Source: Helicobacter japonicus (lineage in GTDB: Bacteria > Campylobacterota > Campylobacteria > Campylobacterales > Helicobacteraceae). From it: a stretch of DNA of 35,531 nt. Shown one piece after another: positions 1 to 8,131 of the stretch (position 1 is the stretch's first letter; each line of letters begins with the position of its first letter). Location: positions 1 through 35,531 of the forward strand of contig NZ_JRMQ02000015.1 in assembly GCF_000762845.2 (NCBI RefSeq), written 5' to 3'. A model generated the notes under the pieces. That model saw nothing but the letters and a program-made list of their open reading frames with translations, had not been told where the DNA came from and did not search any database. A program made the position numbers and the translations under genes.

Positions 1-1
1 T

Positions 2-421
2 AGTAGAGATGAAATTGCTTTATGGGAAAAGCAGGGTATTATCACATATTTAGGGGAAACAGATGATGTGCGTCCATTTATAGAATCTGCCTCTTGCGTG
101 GTGTTGCCAAGTTTTAGGGAGGGAGTAAGTGTAAGTCTCTTAGAATCTATGGCTATGGGCAAACCTATCATCACAAGCAATGTAAGTGGGTGTAGGCATT
201 TGGTAAGAGATTTTGCTAATGCATATCCCAATGGTTTTTTATGTGAAAGTCGTGATGCCCTCTCTCTTGCTAATGCTATGCAGAAATTTATTGCCCTTAA
301 TGAAGCGCAAAAAAAGCAAATGGGACAAAATGCTAGAAAACTTGCTTGTGAATCTTATAGCATACAACGCATTATTGATATCTATCACAAAACCTGTGTT
401 TCACTGCTCCCTAGAGAGTAG
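2..421 (+). CDS. GT4-family glycosyltransferase, C-terminal part (5' truncated by window)
   Basis: The reading frame is open from base 2, so the gene begins outside the window; only about 139 C-terminal residues are seen. They form the nucleotide-sugar binding half of a GT-B fold enzyme of the group 1/GT4 family. The visible block PSFREGVSVSLLESMAMGKP contains the family's E-x7-E motif (REG...LLE), followed by PIITSNVSGCRHLV, where these enzymes contact the donor. Such enzymes transfer a sugar from a nucleotide donor to a lipid-linked or LPS acceptor at the cytoplasmic face of the inner membrane. The 3' end overlaps the convergent hemW gene by 21 bp. Donor and acceptor cannot be told from this part. 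Confidence 0.85.
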   Translation, partial: SRDEIALWEKQGIITYLGETDDVRPFIESASCVVLPSFREGVSVSLLESMAMGKPIITSNVSGCRHLVRDFANAYPNGFLCESRDALSLANAMQKFIALNEAQKKQMGQNARKLACESYSIQRIIDIYHKTCVSLLPRE

Positions 422-1519
422 CCAGAGCACTATCTCATCAGCCAAAAATAACTCATTAGCGACTAAAAATTCCTCTCCTCTTTCTTTGCGTATATAGCAT
501 TTATTCCCTTCAAGCAAATTTTTCACACATTCTTGCATAAAATGCCTTTTTGCAAAAAGCTGCTCTATATCGCAAATTCTAGCACCGCTCTTGCATCTTA
601 ACCCGAGCATTATACGCTCAAGGCACATATCTCTTTGGCTTAAAGATTCAATAAATCTTTGTATAGGAGAAGCAATATATCCTTTAAGTTGTGGATAGGC
701 TTTCATTCGCGTATCCCCTATGCGTCCCACAGCTGCTGCCCCACAGCCTAGATACTCTTTACCTTGCCAATAGCCTAGATTATGCCTACACTCCGCATTT
801 GTGCCATTTCTCACATAATTTGATACTTCATATTGCATAAATCCTGCATTTTTGAGTATATCTCTTGCAAAAAAACTTAATGTCTCGTCTTTACTGCTTT
901 CACATACTTTATTATTCATTACTTCCTGTGAAGCAAAACGCGAACCCTCATCAATGCTAAGGGCATAGACTGAAATGTGATTTATTGGGAGATTCATAGC
1001 TTGTGTAAGTTCAGATTCTAGAATCTCTTGATTATCAAGTGGTGTTATCATCATATCGCAGCTAAGGTTAGTAAATCCTGCATTATAAGCACTCTGTATA
1101 TGATAAAAAATATCCTTTGTGCTATGGTCGCGCTCCAAAAAAGCTAACTTTGGTTCATAAAAGCTTTGCACCCCCACACTTAGCCTATTTACACCTAAAG
1201 CACGCAAATCTTTGCACCATTGCGTATTAAGAATATTGACATTTGCCTCAATGCTTATCTCACAATCCTTATCAATATGTGCATATTTGGCAAGAAGTGC
1301 AAAAATTTTTTTATAAAATTTAGATGCTAAAAGATTAGGTGTGCCACCGCCGATAAAAATTGAATCTAAATGATAGTTTTGTATGCTCAAAGTATATGCT
1401 AGATCTACACATAAGGCTTCCACATAAGATTCAAAATACGATTCTTCTCCTATAAAAGAAGTAAAAGCACAATATCCACATTTACTCGCACAAAAAGGAA
1501 TATGAATATAAAGGAGCAT
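401..1519 (-). CDS. hemW: HemW-like radical SAM protein (heme chaperone; often annotated HemN)
   Basis: 372 residues, the usual length for HemW and shorter than true HemN. The radical SAM cluster motif is near the N-terminus: C10-x3-C14-x2-C17, inside HIPFCASKCGYCAF. The residue after Y-C-A is Phe (F19), where true coproporphyrinogen oxidase HemN has a fourth Cys. RHNLGYW carries the HNxxYW motif typical of HemW heme binding. The Gly-rich FIGGGTPNLL that contacts SAM is also present. From family knowledge HemW binds heme and delivers it to membrane proteins such as respiratory enzymes; it does not oxidise coproporphyrinogen. The ATG at 1519 has AGGA upstream. It diverges from nudH and overlaps the upstream glycosyltransferase tail. 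Confidence 0.88.
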   Translation of the reverse strand: MLLYIHIPFCASKCGYCAFTSFIGEESYFESYVEALCVDLAYTLSIQNYHLDSIFIGGGTPNLLASKFYKKIFALLAKYAHIDKDCEISIEANVNILNTQWCKDLRALGVNRLSVGVQSFYEPKLAFLERDHSTKDIFYHIQSAYNAGFTNLSCDMMITPLDNQEILESELTQAMNLPINHISVYALSIDEGSRFASQEVMNNKVCESSKDETLSFFARDILKNAGFMQYEVSNYVRNGTNAECRHNLGYWQGKEYLGCGAAAVGRIGDTRMKAYPQLKGYIASPIQRFIESLSQRDMCLERIMLGLRCKSGARICDIEQLFAKRHFMQECVKNLLEGNKCYIRKERGEEFLVANELFLADEIVLWLLSREQ

Positions 1520-1569
1520 AGCTTACAAGTTTCCTCTCTTTGTCTCATTTGAGAGCTAAAATAAAAAAC

Positions 1570-1575
1570 ATTATA
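1570..1575 (-). promoter_or_regulatory. -10 element for hemW
   Basis: TATAAT on the minus strand, about 50 bp before the hemW ATG. It forms one arm of ATTATAC-8 nt-GTATAAT, so the hemW and nudH -10 boxes lie back to back. No clear -35 is visible, as is usual for Helicobacter sigma-80 promoters. Confidence 0.5.
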
Positions 1576-1585
1576 CATTGTAGCG

Positions 1586-1591
1586 TATAAT
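1586..1591 (+). promoter_or_regulatory. -10 element for nudH (and possibly the lysC run)
   Basis: TATAAT on the plus strand, with expected start near 1598, giving a leader of about 27 nt before the chosen ATG at 1625. It mirrors the hemW -10 on the other strand. Confidence 0.5.
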
Positions 1592-1624
1592 ACAAAGAGA
1601 AACTTGCAAATTAAAGGCATAGGT

Positions 1625-2137
1625 ATGAAATCCACATCATTGCAATCACCACAACCAAATAATGATAGCTCCTCTAAAAAATACCGCCCAAATGTGGCAG
1701 CCGTAATACTCTCAAGTGCGTATCCTAGAGAATGTCGCTTTTTTATTGCGCATCGTCTTGATATAAAAGGTGCGTGGCAATTTCCTCAAGGAGGAATTGA
1801 TGAAGGAGAAAGTCCTAAGGCTGCACTTTTTCGTGAGCTGGAGGAGGAAATAGGCACAAACAATGTAGAGGTTATTAGTGAATGTCCGAATTGGATTCAA
1901 TATGATTTTCCTAAAAGTATGTCAAAAAAAATGTATAGAGGCTTTGCTGGACAGATTCAAAAATATTTTTTAGTTCGTCTTAAAAATGAATCTGAAATTA
2001 ACTTACAAACTGCGATTCCGGAATTTGACAAATATACTTTTGTAAGTAGAGAAGAACTTTTTGGACGCGTAACACATTTCAAAAAAGAAGTGTATAAGCA
2101 AATTTTAGAGTATTTCAAAAAAGAGGGGTATCTATAA
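1625..2137 (+). CDS. rppH: RNA pyrophosphohydrolase (Nudix, RppH/NudH)
   Basis: 170 residues from the ATG at 1625, which follows AAAGGCATAGGT. An upstream in-frame TTG at 1604 would add seven residues but has no better ribosome site. The Nudix box is complete: GGIDEGESPKAALFRELEEE then IG, matching G-x5-E-x7-R-E-x2-E-E-x-G. FPQGGIDEGE and the late QKYFLVRL strand fit RppH. The family removes pyrophosphate from 5'-triphosphate mRNA ends, which starts decay, and also cleaves dinucleoside polyphosphates. The gene lies 57 bp before lysC, the arrangement I recall from H. pylori, and may share a promoter with it. Confidence 0.9.
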   Translation: MKSTSLQSPQPNNDSSSKKYRPNVAAVILSSAYPRECRFFIAHRLDIKGAWQFPQGGIDEGESPKAALFRELEEEIGTNNVEVISECPNWIQYDFPKSMSKKMYRGFAGQIQKYFLVRLKNESEINLQTAIPEFDKYTFVSREELFGRVTHFKKEVYKQILEYFKKEGYL

Positions 2138-2194
2138 GAAACTTAAGCAAGAAGATTCTATGATTGCAGTTTTATTTTATATTTAAGGATTAGT

Positions 2195-3400
2195 ATGCTC
2201 ATCGTGCAAAAATATGGTGGCACGAGTATGGGAGATTGTGAGAGAATCCATAATGTCGCCAAACGCGTTACCCAAAGTAAAGCCCAAGGACATAACCTTG
2301 TCGTTGTAGTATCAGCAATGAGTGGGGAAACTGATAGACTTATAGGTTTCACGCAGCACTTCACACCGCTACCAAATACACGCGAAGTTGATATGGTGCT
2401 TAGTTCGGGAGAGAGGGTAACAGCAGCGCTTCTTGCCATTGCTTTAGAATCTATGGGAATAAAGGCAATCTCTCTTAGTGGGCGTGGTGCAGGCATTATC
2501 ACCGATAACTTTCACACAAAAGCGCGTATTGAATATATAGATACAACAAAAATCTTTTATTTACTTAATGAAAGCTATGTTGTAGTCGTGGCTGGATTTC
2601 AAGGGATTTCTACAAATGGTGAAGTTACGACTTTAGGACGAGGTGGGAGTGATTTATCAGCAGTCGCACTAGCAGGTGCGCTTAATGCCACAAAATGTGA
2701 GATTTATAGTGATGTCGATGGTATTTACACAACTGACCCGCGCATTGTCAAAGAAGCACGAAAACTTGATAAAATTAGCTATGATGAAATGCTTGAACTT
2801 GCTTCTATGGGAGCAAAAGTCTTACTTAACCGCTCTGTAGAGCTTGCAAAAAAACTCAATGTAAGATTACTCTGCGCAAGTTCATTTAGTCAAAATGAAG
2901 GCACACTTATTACTAAAGAGGAGGATATAATGGAAAAACCAATCGTCAGTGGTGTTGCACTTGATAAGAATCAAGCACGAGTGAGTATGGCTGATGTGGA
3001 AGATCGTCCGGGCATTGCGGCAGATATTTTTGGACTTTTGGCAGATAATAATATCAATGTAGATATGATTGTGCAAACTATTGGACGCGATGGCAAGACC
3101 GATATTGACTTTACGATTCCAAAAACAGAGGCACAGCTCACACAACAAGTGCTTGAAAAATTTAAAGATGATGTAGGTAACATTGAATATGACAACAATA
3201 TTGCTAAAGTTTCTATTGTAGGTGTAGGTATGAAATCACACTCTGGTGTGGCAAGCACAGCATTTAAGGCTTTAGCACAAGATAATATCAATATTATGAT
3301 GATAAGTACAAGTGAGATTAAAATTTCTATGATTATTAATACAGAATCTGCAGAAGATGCTGTCCGCAAACTCCATAGCGTATATCAGCTTGAGCAATAA
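2195..3400 (+). CDS. lysC: Aspartokinase
   Basis: 401 residues; ATG preceded by AAGGA at a good distance. The N-terminal kinase domain (about 1-240) begins with the signature KYGGTSMGD and carries MVLSSGERV and GRGGSDLSA, the nucleotide and aspartate binding parts. Two ACT regulatory domains follow (about 260-401). It phosphorylates L-aspartate as the first step to lysine/diaminopimelate, threonine and methionine. Length and single-function layout match the C. glutamicum and B. subtilis LysC type, which is feedback controlled through the ACT domains. It is first in a close run with hobA, holB and folP. A strong in-frame internal start lies at codon 246 (separate entry). Confidence 0.95.
   Translation: MLIVQKYGGTSMGDCERIHNVAKRVTQSKAQGHNLVVVVSAMSGETDRLIGFTQHFTPLPNTREVDMVLSSGERVTAALLAIALESMGIKAISLSGRGAGIITDNFHTKARIEYIDTTKIFYLLNESYVVVVAGFQGISTNGEVTTLGRGGSDLSAVALAGALNATKCEIYSDVDGIYTTDPRIVKEARKLDKISYDEMLELASMGAKVLLNRSVELAKKLNVRLLCASSFSQNEGTLITKEEDIMEKPIVSGVALDKNQARVSMADVEDRPGIAADIFGLLADNNINVDMIVQTIGRDGKTDIDFTIPKTEAQLTQQVLEKFKDDVGNIEYDNNIAKVSIVGVGMKSHSGVASTAFKALAQDNINIMMISTSEIKISMIINTESAEDAVRKLHSVYQLEQ
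2918..2932 (+). promoter_or_regulatory. Internal Shine-Dalgarno and in-frame ATG within lysC
   Basis: GAGGAGG (2918-2924), five spacer bases, then ATG (2930-2932), which is codon 246 of lysC. Initiation here would give a 156-residue protein made only of the ACT domains, starting MEKPIVSGVALDK. B. subtilis and C. glutamicum aspartokinase make their beta subunit from an in-frame internal start at the equivalent place. Use in this organism is inferred. Confidence 0.55.
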
Positions 3401-3416
3401 ATTCTAAAGATATATA

Positions 3417-3962
3417 ATGCAAAATATCAACGATTGGCTTTTAACCACCATACGAGAAGATGAAAAAAAGGGTGTAATGAGCGGGTGGATAGAGGAAAAG
3501 CGATTTCTCCTTTTGCCCAATATGGCACGTATTATCACACATATAATAAATGGTGGAAGTCTTATTGTGCTGACAGACAATACTCATCAATGGTTTGGGG
3601 AATACATCACGCAACATATCAATCAACCCCACAAAGGTCGCCCATTTTTTCCTATCGTGCAAATCGCACATTTACACGATATGATAGATTCTAATGCACA
3701 AGGCGATATGAAAGGATTCAAACTTATAGATAATATGCTTGATATGATGTATGCAAATTATAAAATCTGGTATATTGGTAAAAAAACTATGCGTGCAAAT
3801 TTTGCCAAAGAACGGGGCGATGGGTGGTATTGGATATTTGATGAAAATGATATCTTTAATCCCACCGATGAATATCTTGACTATAAACTTCTCATTCTCT
3901 TTAAACTCTTTGATAGAGCAATTCAAGCTGCAATGCTTAATAAAATCTCACTTGATATATAG
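3417..3962 (+). CDS. hobA: HobA, DnaA-binding regulator of replication initiation
   Basis: 181 residues, cytoplasmic, no membrane segment. I recognise it by sequence (start MQNINDWLLTTIREDEKKGV) and by position between lysC and holB, as in H. pylori (HP1230). H. pylori HobA is a SIS-fold tetramer related to E. coli DiaA. It binds domain I of DnaA and promotes orisome assembly at oriC, and it is found only in this class. It is 16 bp after lysC and 8 bp before holB, so probably co-transcribed. The ribosome site is weak. No catalytic role is expected. Confidence 0.85.
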   Translation: MQNINDWLLTTIREDEKKGVMSGWIEEKRFLLLPNMARIITHIINGGSLIVLTDNTHQWFGEYITQHINQPHKGRPFFPIVQIAHLHDMIDSNAQGDMKGFKLIDNMLDMMYANYKIWYIGKKTMRANFAKERGDGWYWIFDENDIFNPTDEYLDYKLLILFKLFDRAIQAAMLNKISLDI

Positions 3963-3970
3963 AGATACAA

Positions 3971-4591
3971 ATGACAGGGCTTATTCATATTACACCTTTT
4001 GCAAAAAACTTAATAGATGAACTTACAGAAAATCAAGATGAGCAATATTATGAAATTTACGAGAGAGAAGATTTTAAAATCGATGATGCCAAAGAAGTTA
4101 TTGCAAAAAGTTACCTTATCTATGAGCAAGAAATGCTTATCATCATTTCGGCAAATAAATACAATATAGCCGCACAAAATGCTCTTTTAAAAATCATTGA
4201 AGAACCACCACAAAATGTGCAATTTATTATTATCACAAAAAATAAAAATGCTCTTATTCCTACTATCCGCTCTCGTATGCGTCTTATCACACATAAACAC
4301 AAAACCCAAATTCCACCCTTTGAGCTTGAGCTTAAAAAGCTTAATTTAGAATCTATTTATAATTTTTGCAAACAAAACGACAACACGCAACTAAGCAAAG
4401 AAGAAACTAAAATGCAGATTCAGTCATTACTCTTCGCACTTTATGAAGCAAAAATTAGTCTCACTCAAAAAGAACTTGCCCTTTTTGATAAAGCCATAGC
4501 CCTTAATCAAAATGATGCAAGTGAAAGACATAACTATATCTTTTTGCCTCTTTTGCTTAGAATCTACTCCAAACAAAAGAATCAGCAATGA
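3971..4591 (+). CDS. holB: DNA polymerase III delta' subunit (clamp loader)
   Basis: 206 residues, much shorter than E. coli delta' (334) but close to the short epsilonproteobacterial form. AAQNALLKIIEEPPQNVQFI and IPTIRSRM match the AAA+ sensor/SRC region of delta'. The N-terminal P-loop and the zinc-binding Cys cluster seen in longer homologues are absent, as expected for the non-hydrolysing subunit. It helps load the beta clamp on primed DNA. The last bases overlap folP in an ATGA, so the two are probably translationally coupled. Confidence 0.85.
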   Translation: MTGLIHITPFAKNLIDELTENQDEQYYEIYEREDFKIDDAKEVIAKSYLIYEQEMLIIISANKYNIAAQNALLKIIEEPPQNVQFIIITKNKNALIPTIRSRMRLITHKHKTQIPPFELELKKLNLESIYNFCKQNDNTQLSKEETKMQIQSLLFALYEAKISLTQKELALFDKAIALNQNDASERHNYIFLPLLLRIYSKQKNQQ

Positions 4592-5736
4592 AAATAAAAA
4601 GACTAAATGCAAATTCTCTTTCACACGCCATAAAATCCATAGGTGCAGATAATATAGGGTGTAAAATTATGAATAAAAAAGCGCGTATTCTTAGCTTTGA
4701 GATCAAAGATTTAAGCTTTGAAGCGATGAATATACTCAAGCAAGAAGCCCTAAGTGCAGGTGGAGATTGTGCTACACCACGAGGCTGTATTACGCATAAG
4801 GGAGAACATATTGCTTTGCTTTTTGGCACACAAAATCAAATTGAAAAAATGCTCCCAAAACTTGCGATACAACCTTTTGGATTAAAAACACTCAAAAAAC
4901 AGCTTGAATCTTATATCATCTCTTATCCTACATTTACATCTCTATCACATCAAAAAGCAATTATGGCAATTATCAATATCACACCCGATAGTTTTTATGA
5001 ATCTTCACGAAAAGATACGCAGGGGGCTATCCATAGAATCAACACACTTATGCAAAAAGAAGTAGCAATGATTGATATTGGTGCAGCAAGCTCACGCCCG
5101 GGTAGTGAGCTAATAGAGCCGAATGAAGAAATCGCGCGCCTTAAGGATATTGTCGAATATATTACTACTCATCAACTCTACAAAACAAAAGACTTTAGCA
5201 TTGATACCTATAATGCAGAAACCGCAGATTATGCCCTCTCTCACGGCTTTAAAATCATTAATGATGTCAGTGGATTCTCTCAAACACAAATGGTTGAAAT
5301 TGCCGCAAAACACAAGGCACAAGTTATTTTGATGCATACTAAAGGCACACCAAAAATTATGCAAAACCTTACAGATAGCTACACGCATCTTTTTAGTGAT
5401 ATGGATACTTTTTTTACCGACAAAATTGCTACCCTTACTCAAGCAGGTATAGAGGAGATTATCCTTGATATTGGCTTTGGATTTGCCAAAGATAGAGAGC
5501 AAAATATCGCACTCATTCAACACTTGGAACATTTTTCACACTTTGGCTTACCCTTGCTTGTAGGTGCTAGCCGTAAAAATACTATTGGTGAAATCACTGG
5601 CAAACACACACAAGATAGACTTGCTGGCACACTTGGGCTACATTTATACGCTCTGCAAAATGGAGCAAATATTTTGCGTGTGCATGATGAAGATGAACAT
5701 ATTGATATACTTAAAATCTACAAGGAAATGCAATGA
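4588..5736 (+). CDS. folP: Dihydropteroate synthase
   Basis: 382 residues; about 110 more at the N-terminus than the E. coli enzyme (282), an extension usual in Helicobacter and Campylobacter. The TIM-barrel part starts near residue 125 with AIMAIINITPDSFYESSR, followed by IDIGAASSRPGS and INDVSGF. The pterin-site block DIGFGFAKDREQN and a late VGASRKNTIG (the SRK loop) are also present. It condenses dihydropterin pyrophosphate with p-aminobenzoate in folate synthesis and is the sulfonamide target. Starts inside the holB stop (ATGA) and ends inside the next gene's start in the same way. Confidence 0.94.
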   Translation: MKIKRLNANSLSHAIKSIGADNIGCKIMNKKARILSFEIKDLSFEAMNILKQEALSAGGDCATPRGCITHKGEHIALLFGTQNQIEKMLPKLAIQPFGLKTLKKQLESYIISYPTFTSLSHQKAIMAIINITPDSFYESSRKDTQGAIHRINTLMQKEVAMIDIGAASSRPGSELIEPNEEIARLKDIVEYITTHQLYKTKDFSIDTYNAETADYALSHGFKIINDVSGFSQTQMVEIAAKHKAQVILMHTKGTPKIMQNLTDSYTHLFSDMDTFFTDKIATLTQAGIEEIILDIGFGFAKDREQNIALIQHLEHFSHFGLPLLVGASRKNTIGEITGKHTQDRLAGTLGLHLYALQNGANILRVHDEDEHIDILKIYKEMQ

Positions 5737-6728
5737 ATACTTACAATGGGAGCAGAGATTTAAAACCTATCAAAGCACTTCTTTTGCGACATGGACATAC
5801 GCAACAGGAGTTAGAAAAACTTGATCAAGATGCGATTATAGCACTCTATGAAAAGGAAATACGCACAGATACACTTAACTATTTGCATTATACAAATAAA
5901 GATAGTTTCTCAATGATAAGCTCACTTGATGAAGCAAATATTGGCGATTTTAAAATAAAAGTGCAAGAAAATTTAGAAGATACCCTCCTGCTTATACAAA
6001 TTATAAAAAACGCTTTTAATGATTTCCCTTATAGTGATATTGCCGATACTTTAACGCTTAATATCAAAAATATATCCATACACAAAATGCAAAGAATCTT
6101 ACGCATAGCTTATCATGAGTTCCAAGAAATACTTCTTAATCACATATCCGAACAACTTAAAGACTTACCTATTGAAGAATATAAAGTTATAATGAATCAT
6201 TATGAAAAAAATCGCGATAATATCACACAGCTACAAAATACAATCACAGACCTCTCAAATGAGAAAAAGCGACAACAAATTATAGATATGGCACATTTGA
6301 AACTTCTTATTGTCAAAGATTTTATGCCTAAAACCATTTTTAATGATACCTACAAAGACTACCTCAATAACACACCTGAAAAACTTAAAGTCGTTTCAGA
6401 AATTCTCGCACTTACAGGTATGTATTCTAAAAATTACCTTAAAAATATTCCTCAAGATGAACTCGAAGAACTTAGAAAAAAAATTATTCAAGACAAACAA
6501 CAAGATGAACGTGATCAAAAAACTTATACATACTATGTCCAAATGCTTGAAGAAGCTATGGCAAGCACTGATGATCAAGAATTTACGAATGTGTGTATGA
6601 AAATTTGCGTGAATCTTAATCAGAAGCTAATTCTAATGATTACAGAATATATGAATGCCAGAAATCCTATATTTCTTGCGCGCTTTAATAGTTTTTTACA
6701 CGATTTCAAAAAGAATCCCCAGCATTAA
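5733..6728 (+). CDS. Uncharacterised helical protein, last gene of the lysC-folP run
   Basis: 331 residues starting in an ATGA overlap with folP. I do not recognise a domain. The sequence is highly charged and looks almost entirely helical, with a probable coiled coil around residues 150-190 (YEKNRDNITQLQNTITDLSN). There are no Cys clusters, signal peptide or membrane segment. Coupling to folP and proximity to hobA and holB show co-expression with replication and folate genes but do not prove a shared role. A similarly placed gene of unknown function follows folP in H. pylori as far as I remember. The run ends here, and 98 bp of AT-rich DNA separate it from the efflux operon. Confidence 0.7.
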   Translation: MNTYNGSRDLKPIKALLLRHGHTQQELEKLDQDAIIALYEKEIRTDTLNYLHYTNKDSFSMISSLDEANIGDFKIKVQENLEDTLLLIQIIKNAFNDFPYSDIADTLTLNIKNISIHKMQRILRIAYHEFQEILLNHISEQLKDLPIEEYKVIMNHYEKNRDNITQLQNTITDLSNEKKRQQIIDMAHLKLLIVKDFMPKTIFNDTYKDYLNNTPEKLKVVSEILALTGMYSKNYLKNIPQDELEELRKKIIQDKQQDERDQKTYTYYVQMLEEAMASTDDQEFTNVCMKICVNLNQKLILMITEYMNARNPIFLARFNSFLHDFKKNPQH

Positions 6729-6826
6729 ATATAAATTTAACAAAATATTAAAAAAATATCCCTACAATAATAACACAATAAGTGCATTAAAGGATATCTA
6801 CAATCTCAACGCGCAAGGGTAATAAA

Positions 6827-8131
6827 ATGAGGTATATCTCTATTCTTATGCTCTATATAAGTGTATTATATGGAAATTCTGAATTTGTAGATTTTAACAA
6901 ACTTGAAGAAGAGTTCCATATCCATATGCCAAAAAATAAACAGATTATGAGTATTGATGAATTTGTAGCACGTGTGGAGCAAAACTCTATTAACCTTGCT
7001 AAGTCTCGTGCAATGACGCAAAGCCTATTGTATGAAGGCAAAGCAATGCGTGCGTGGAATAGCTCATATTTTGAAACAGAGCTTAATCGTGTAAAATCTC
7101 CAAGTGGTGGCACAGAACTTGAAAGCACACTTTTGCTTATGCTTACACCTCGTTTGCCGTGGGTAAGCTACACACTCTCGCAAAGCTACCAAACCAAGAT
7201 TCTAAGACAAGAAAAAACTTATGAACTTACAAAACGTTTAGCCCTTATTAGTGCAAAAAGATTATATTTAGATTATCTTGTGCTCAACGAACAACATAAT
7301 ATCTACACAACACGTTATGAAAACTCCAAAAATCAACTTAAGATTTCACAAGATAGATATGAAGCAGGACGCATTAGCAAATCACAATATCTCTTTTTTA
7401 AAAGTGATTTCTTAGCGACAAAAGTTGCATTAAAAACTTTGCATACAGAACTAACAAACACACTTAATGCGTTAAAAGTAATACTTGGCATTACGGCACA
7501 CGATAGTGATTTAAATATTAGCGGATTACAATTTGATTATTTACGCTTTGATAATGCTAAACTTGATAAAATCTTAAGTGAGAATCTATATCTTGATATT
7601 GTATCCCTTGATATTAAAGATTATCAGTATAGTGCAAGACTTGCTTCGCAAAGCCGATTTGATAACATTGAAATAGGTGGAGGAATCAATACAAGCGAAA
7701 CAAGTGATGGTGTGATATTTAAAATCAAAGTCCCCATTCCTCTTACTACAAAATATGGTAACCAAAAGGCAATGTATCTCGCATTGCAAAGTGGGTCAAT
7801 CCGTGAAAGTGAGATTCTAAAAGATTCTATCAGAATGAATGCAAAATCTTACCTTGAGCAACTTGATACTAAAAAAGAGATTATTGCCTTAGCTAAAGAC
7901 AATGAAAATAATCGTGCGCAATTAAGTGAAATTGCACGTATTGGCTATGAGGCAGGGAAAACAAGTGCATTTGAATATTTAACTGTAAAAAATGAGCATC
8001 TTAACGCAATGATTGCCACTACACAAGCTAAACGAGATTATGTCCAAACACTTTCTATGCTTGAAGAAACTCTTAGTTCGGTGCTCAATCTTCATACCTC
8101 AACAATCCCACTTATGAAGGAAAAATCGTGA
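6827..8131 (+). CDS. cznC: TolC-like outer-membrane component of heavy-metal efflux (CznC type)
   Basis: 434 residues with an N-terminal signal peptide (hydrophobic 3-16, ending around YGNS). The mature part has the two long helical hairpin repeats of outer-membrane efflux proteins; ISQDRYEAGRISKSQYLFFK and ARIGYEAGKTSAFEYLTVK are the repeated YEAG motifs. It forms the outer-membrane channel of a tripartite RND pump with the next two genes. AAGGG precedes the ATG. The stop overlaps the GTG of the adaptor gene in a GTGA. The Czn name follows the H. pylori Cd/Zn/Ni exporter; the metal is inferred. Confidence 0.85.
   Translation: MRYISILMLYISVLYGNSEFVDFNKLEEEFHIHMPKNKQIMSIDEFVARVEQNSINLAKSRAMTQSLLYEGKAMRAWNSSYFETELNRVKSPSGGTELESTLLLMLTPRLPWVSYTLSQSYQTKILRQEKTYELTKRLALISAKRLYLDYLVLNEQHNIYTTRYENSKNQLKISQDRYEAGRISKSQYLFFKSDFLATKVALKTLHTELTNTLNALKVILGITAHDSDLNISGLQFDYLRFDNAKLDKILSENLYLDIVSLDIKDYQYSARLASQSRFDNIEIGGGINTSETSDGVIFKIKVPIPLTTKYGNQKAMYLALQSGSIRESEILKDSIRMNAKSYLEQLDTKKEIIALAKDNENNRAQLSEIARIGYEAGKTSAFEYLTVKNEHLNAMIATTQAKRDYVQTLSMLEETLSSVLNLHTSTIPLMKEKS

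Noticed and set aside
6746-6772. NikR-like operator upstream of cznC (TATTAAA ... AATAATA)
   Set aside because: The right half fits TATTATT-N11-AATAATA but the left half has mismatches and the spacing is 13, so it is no better than expected in such AT-rich DNA.
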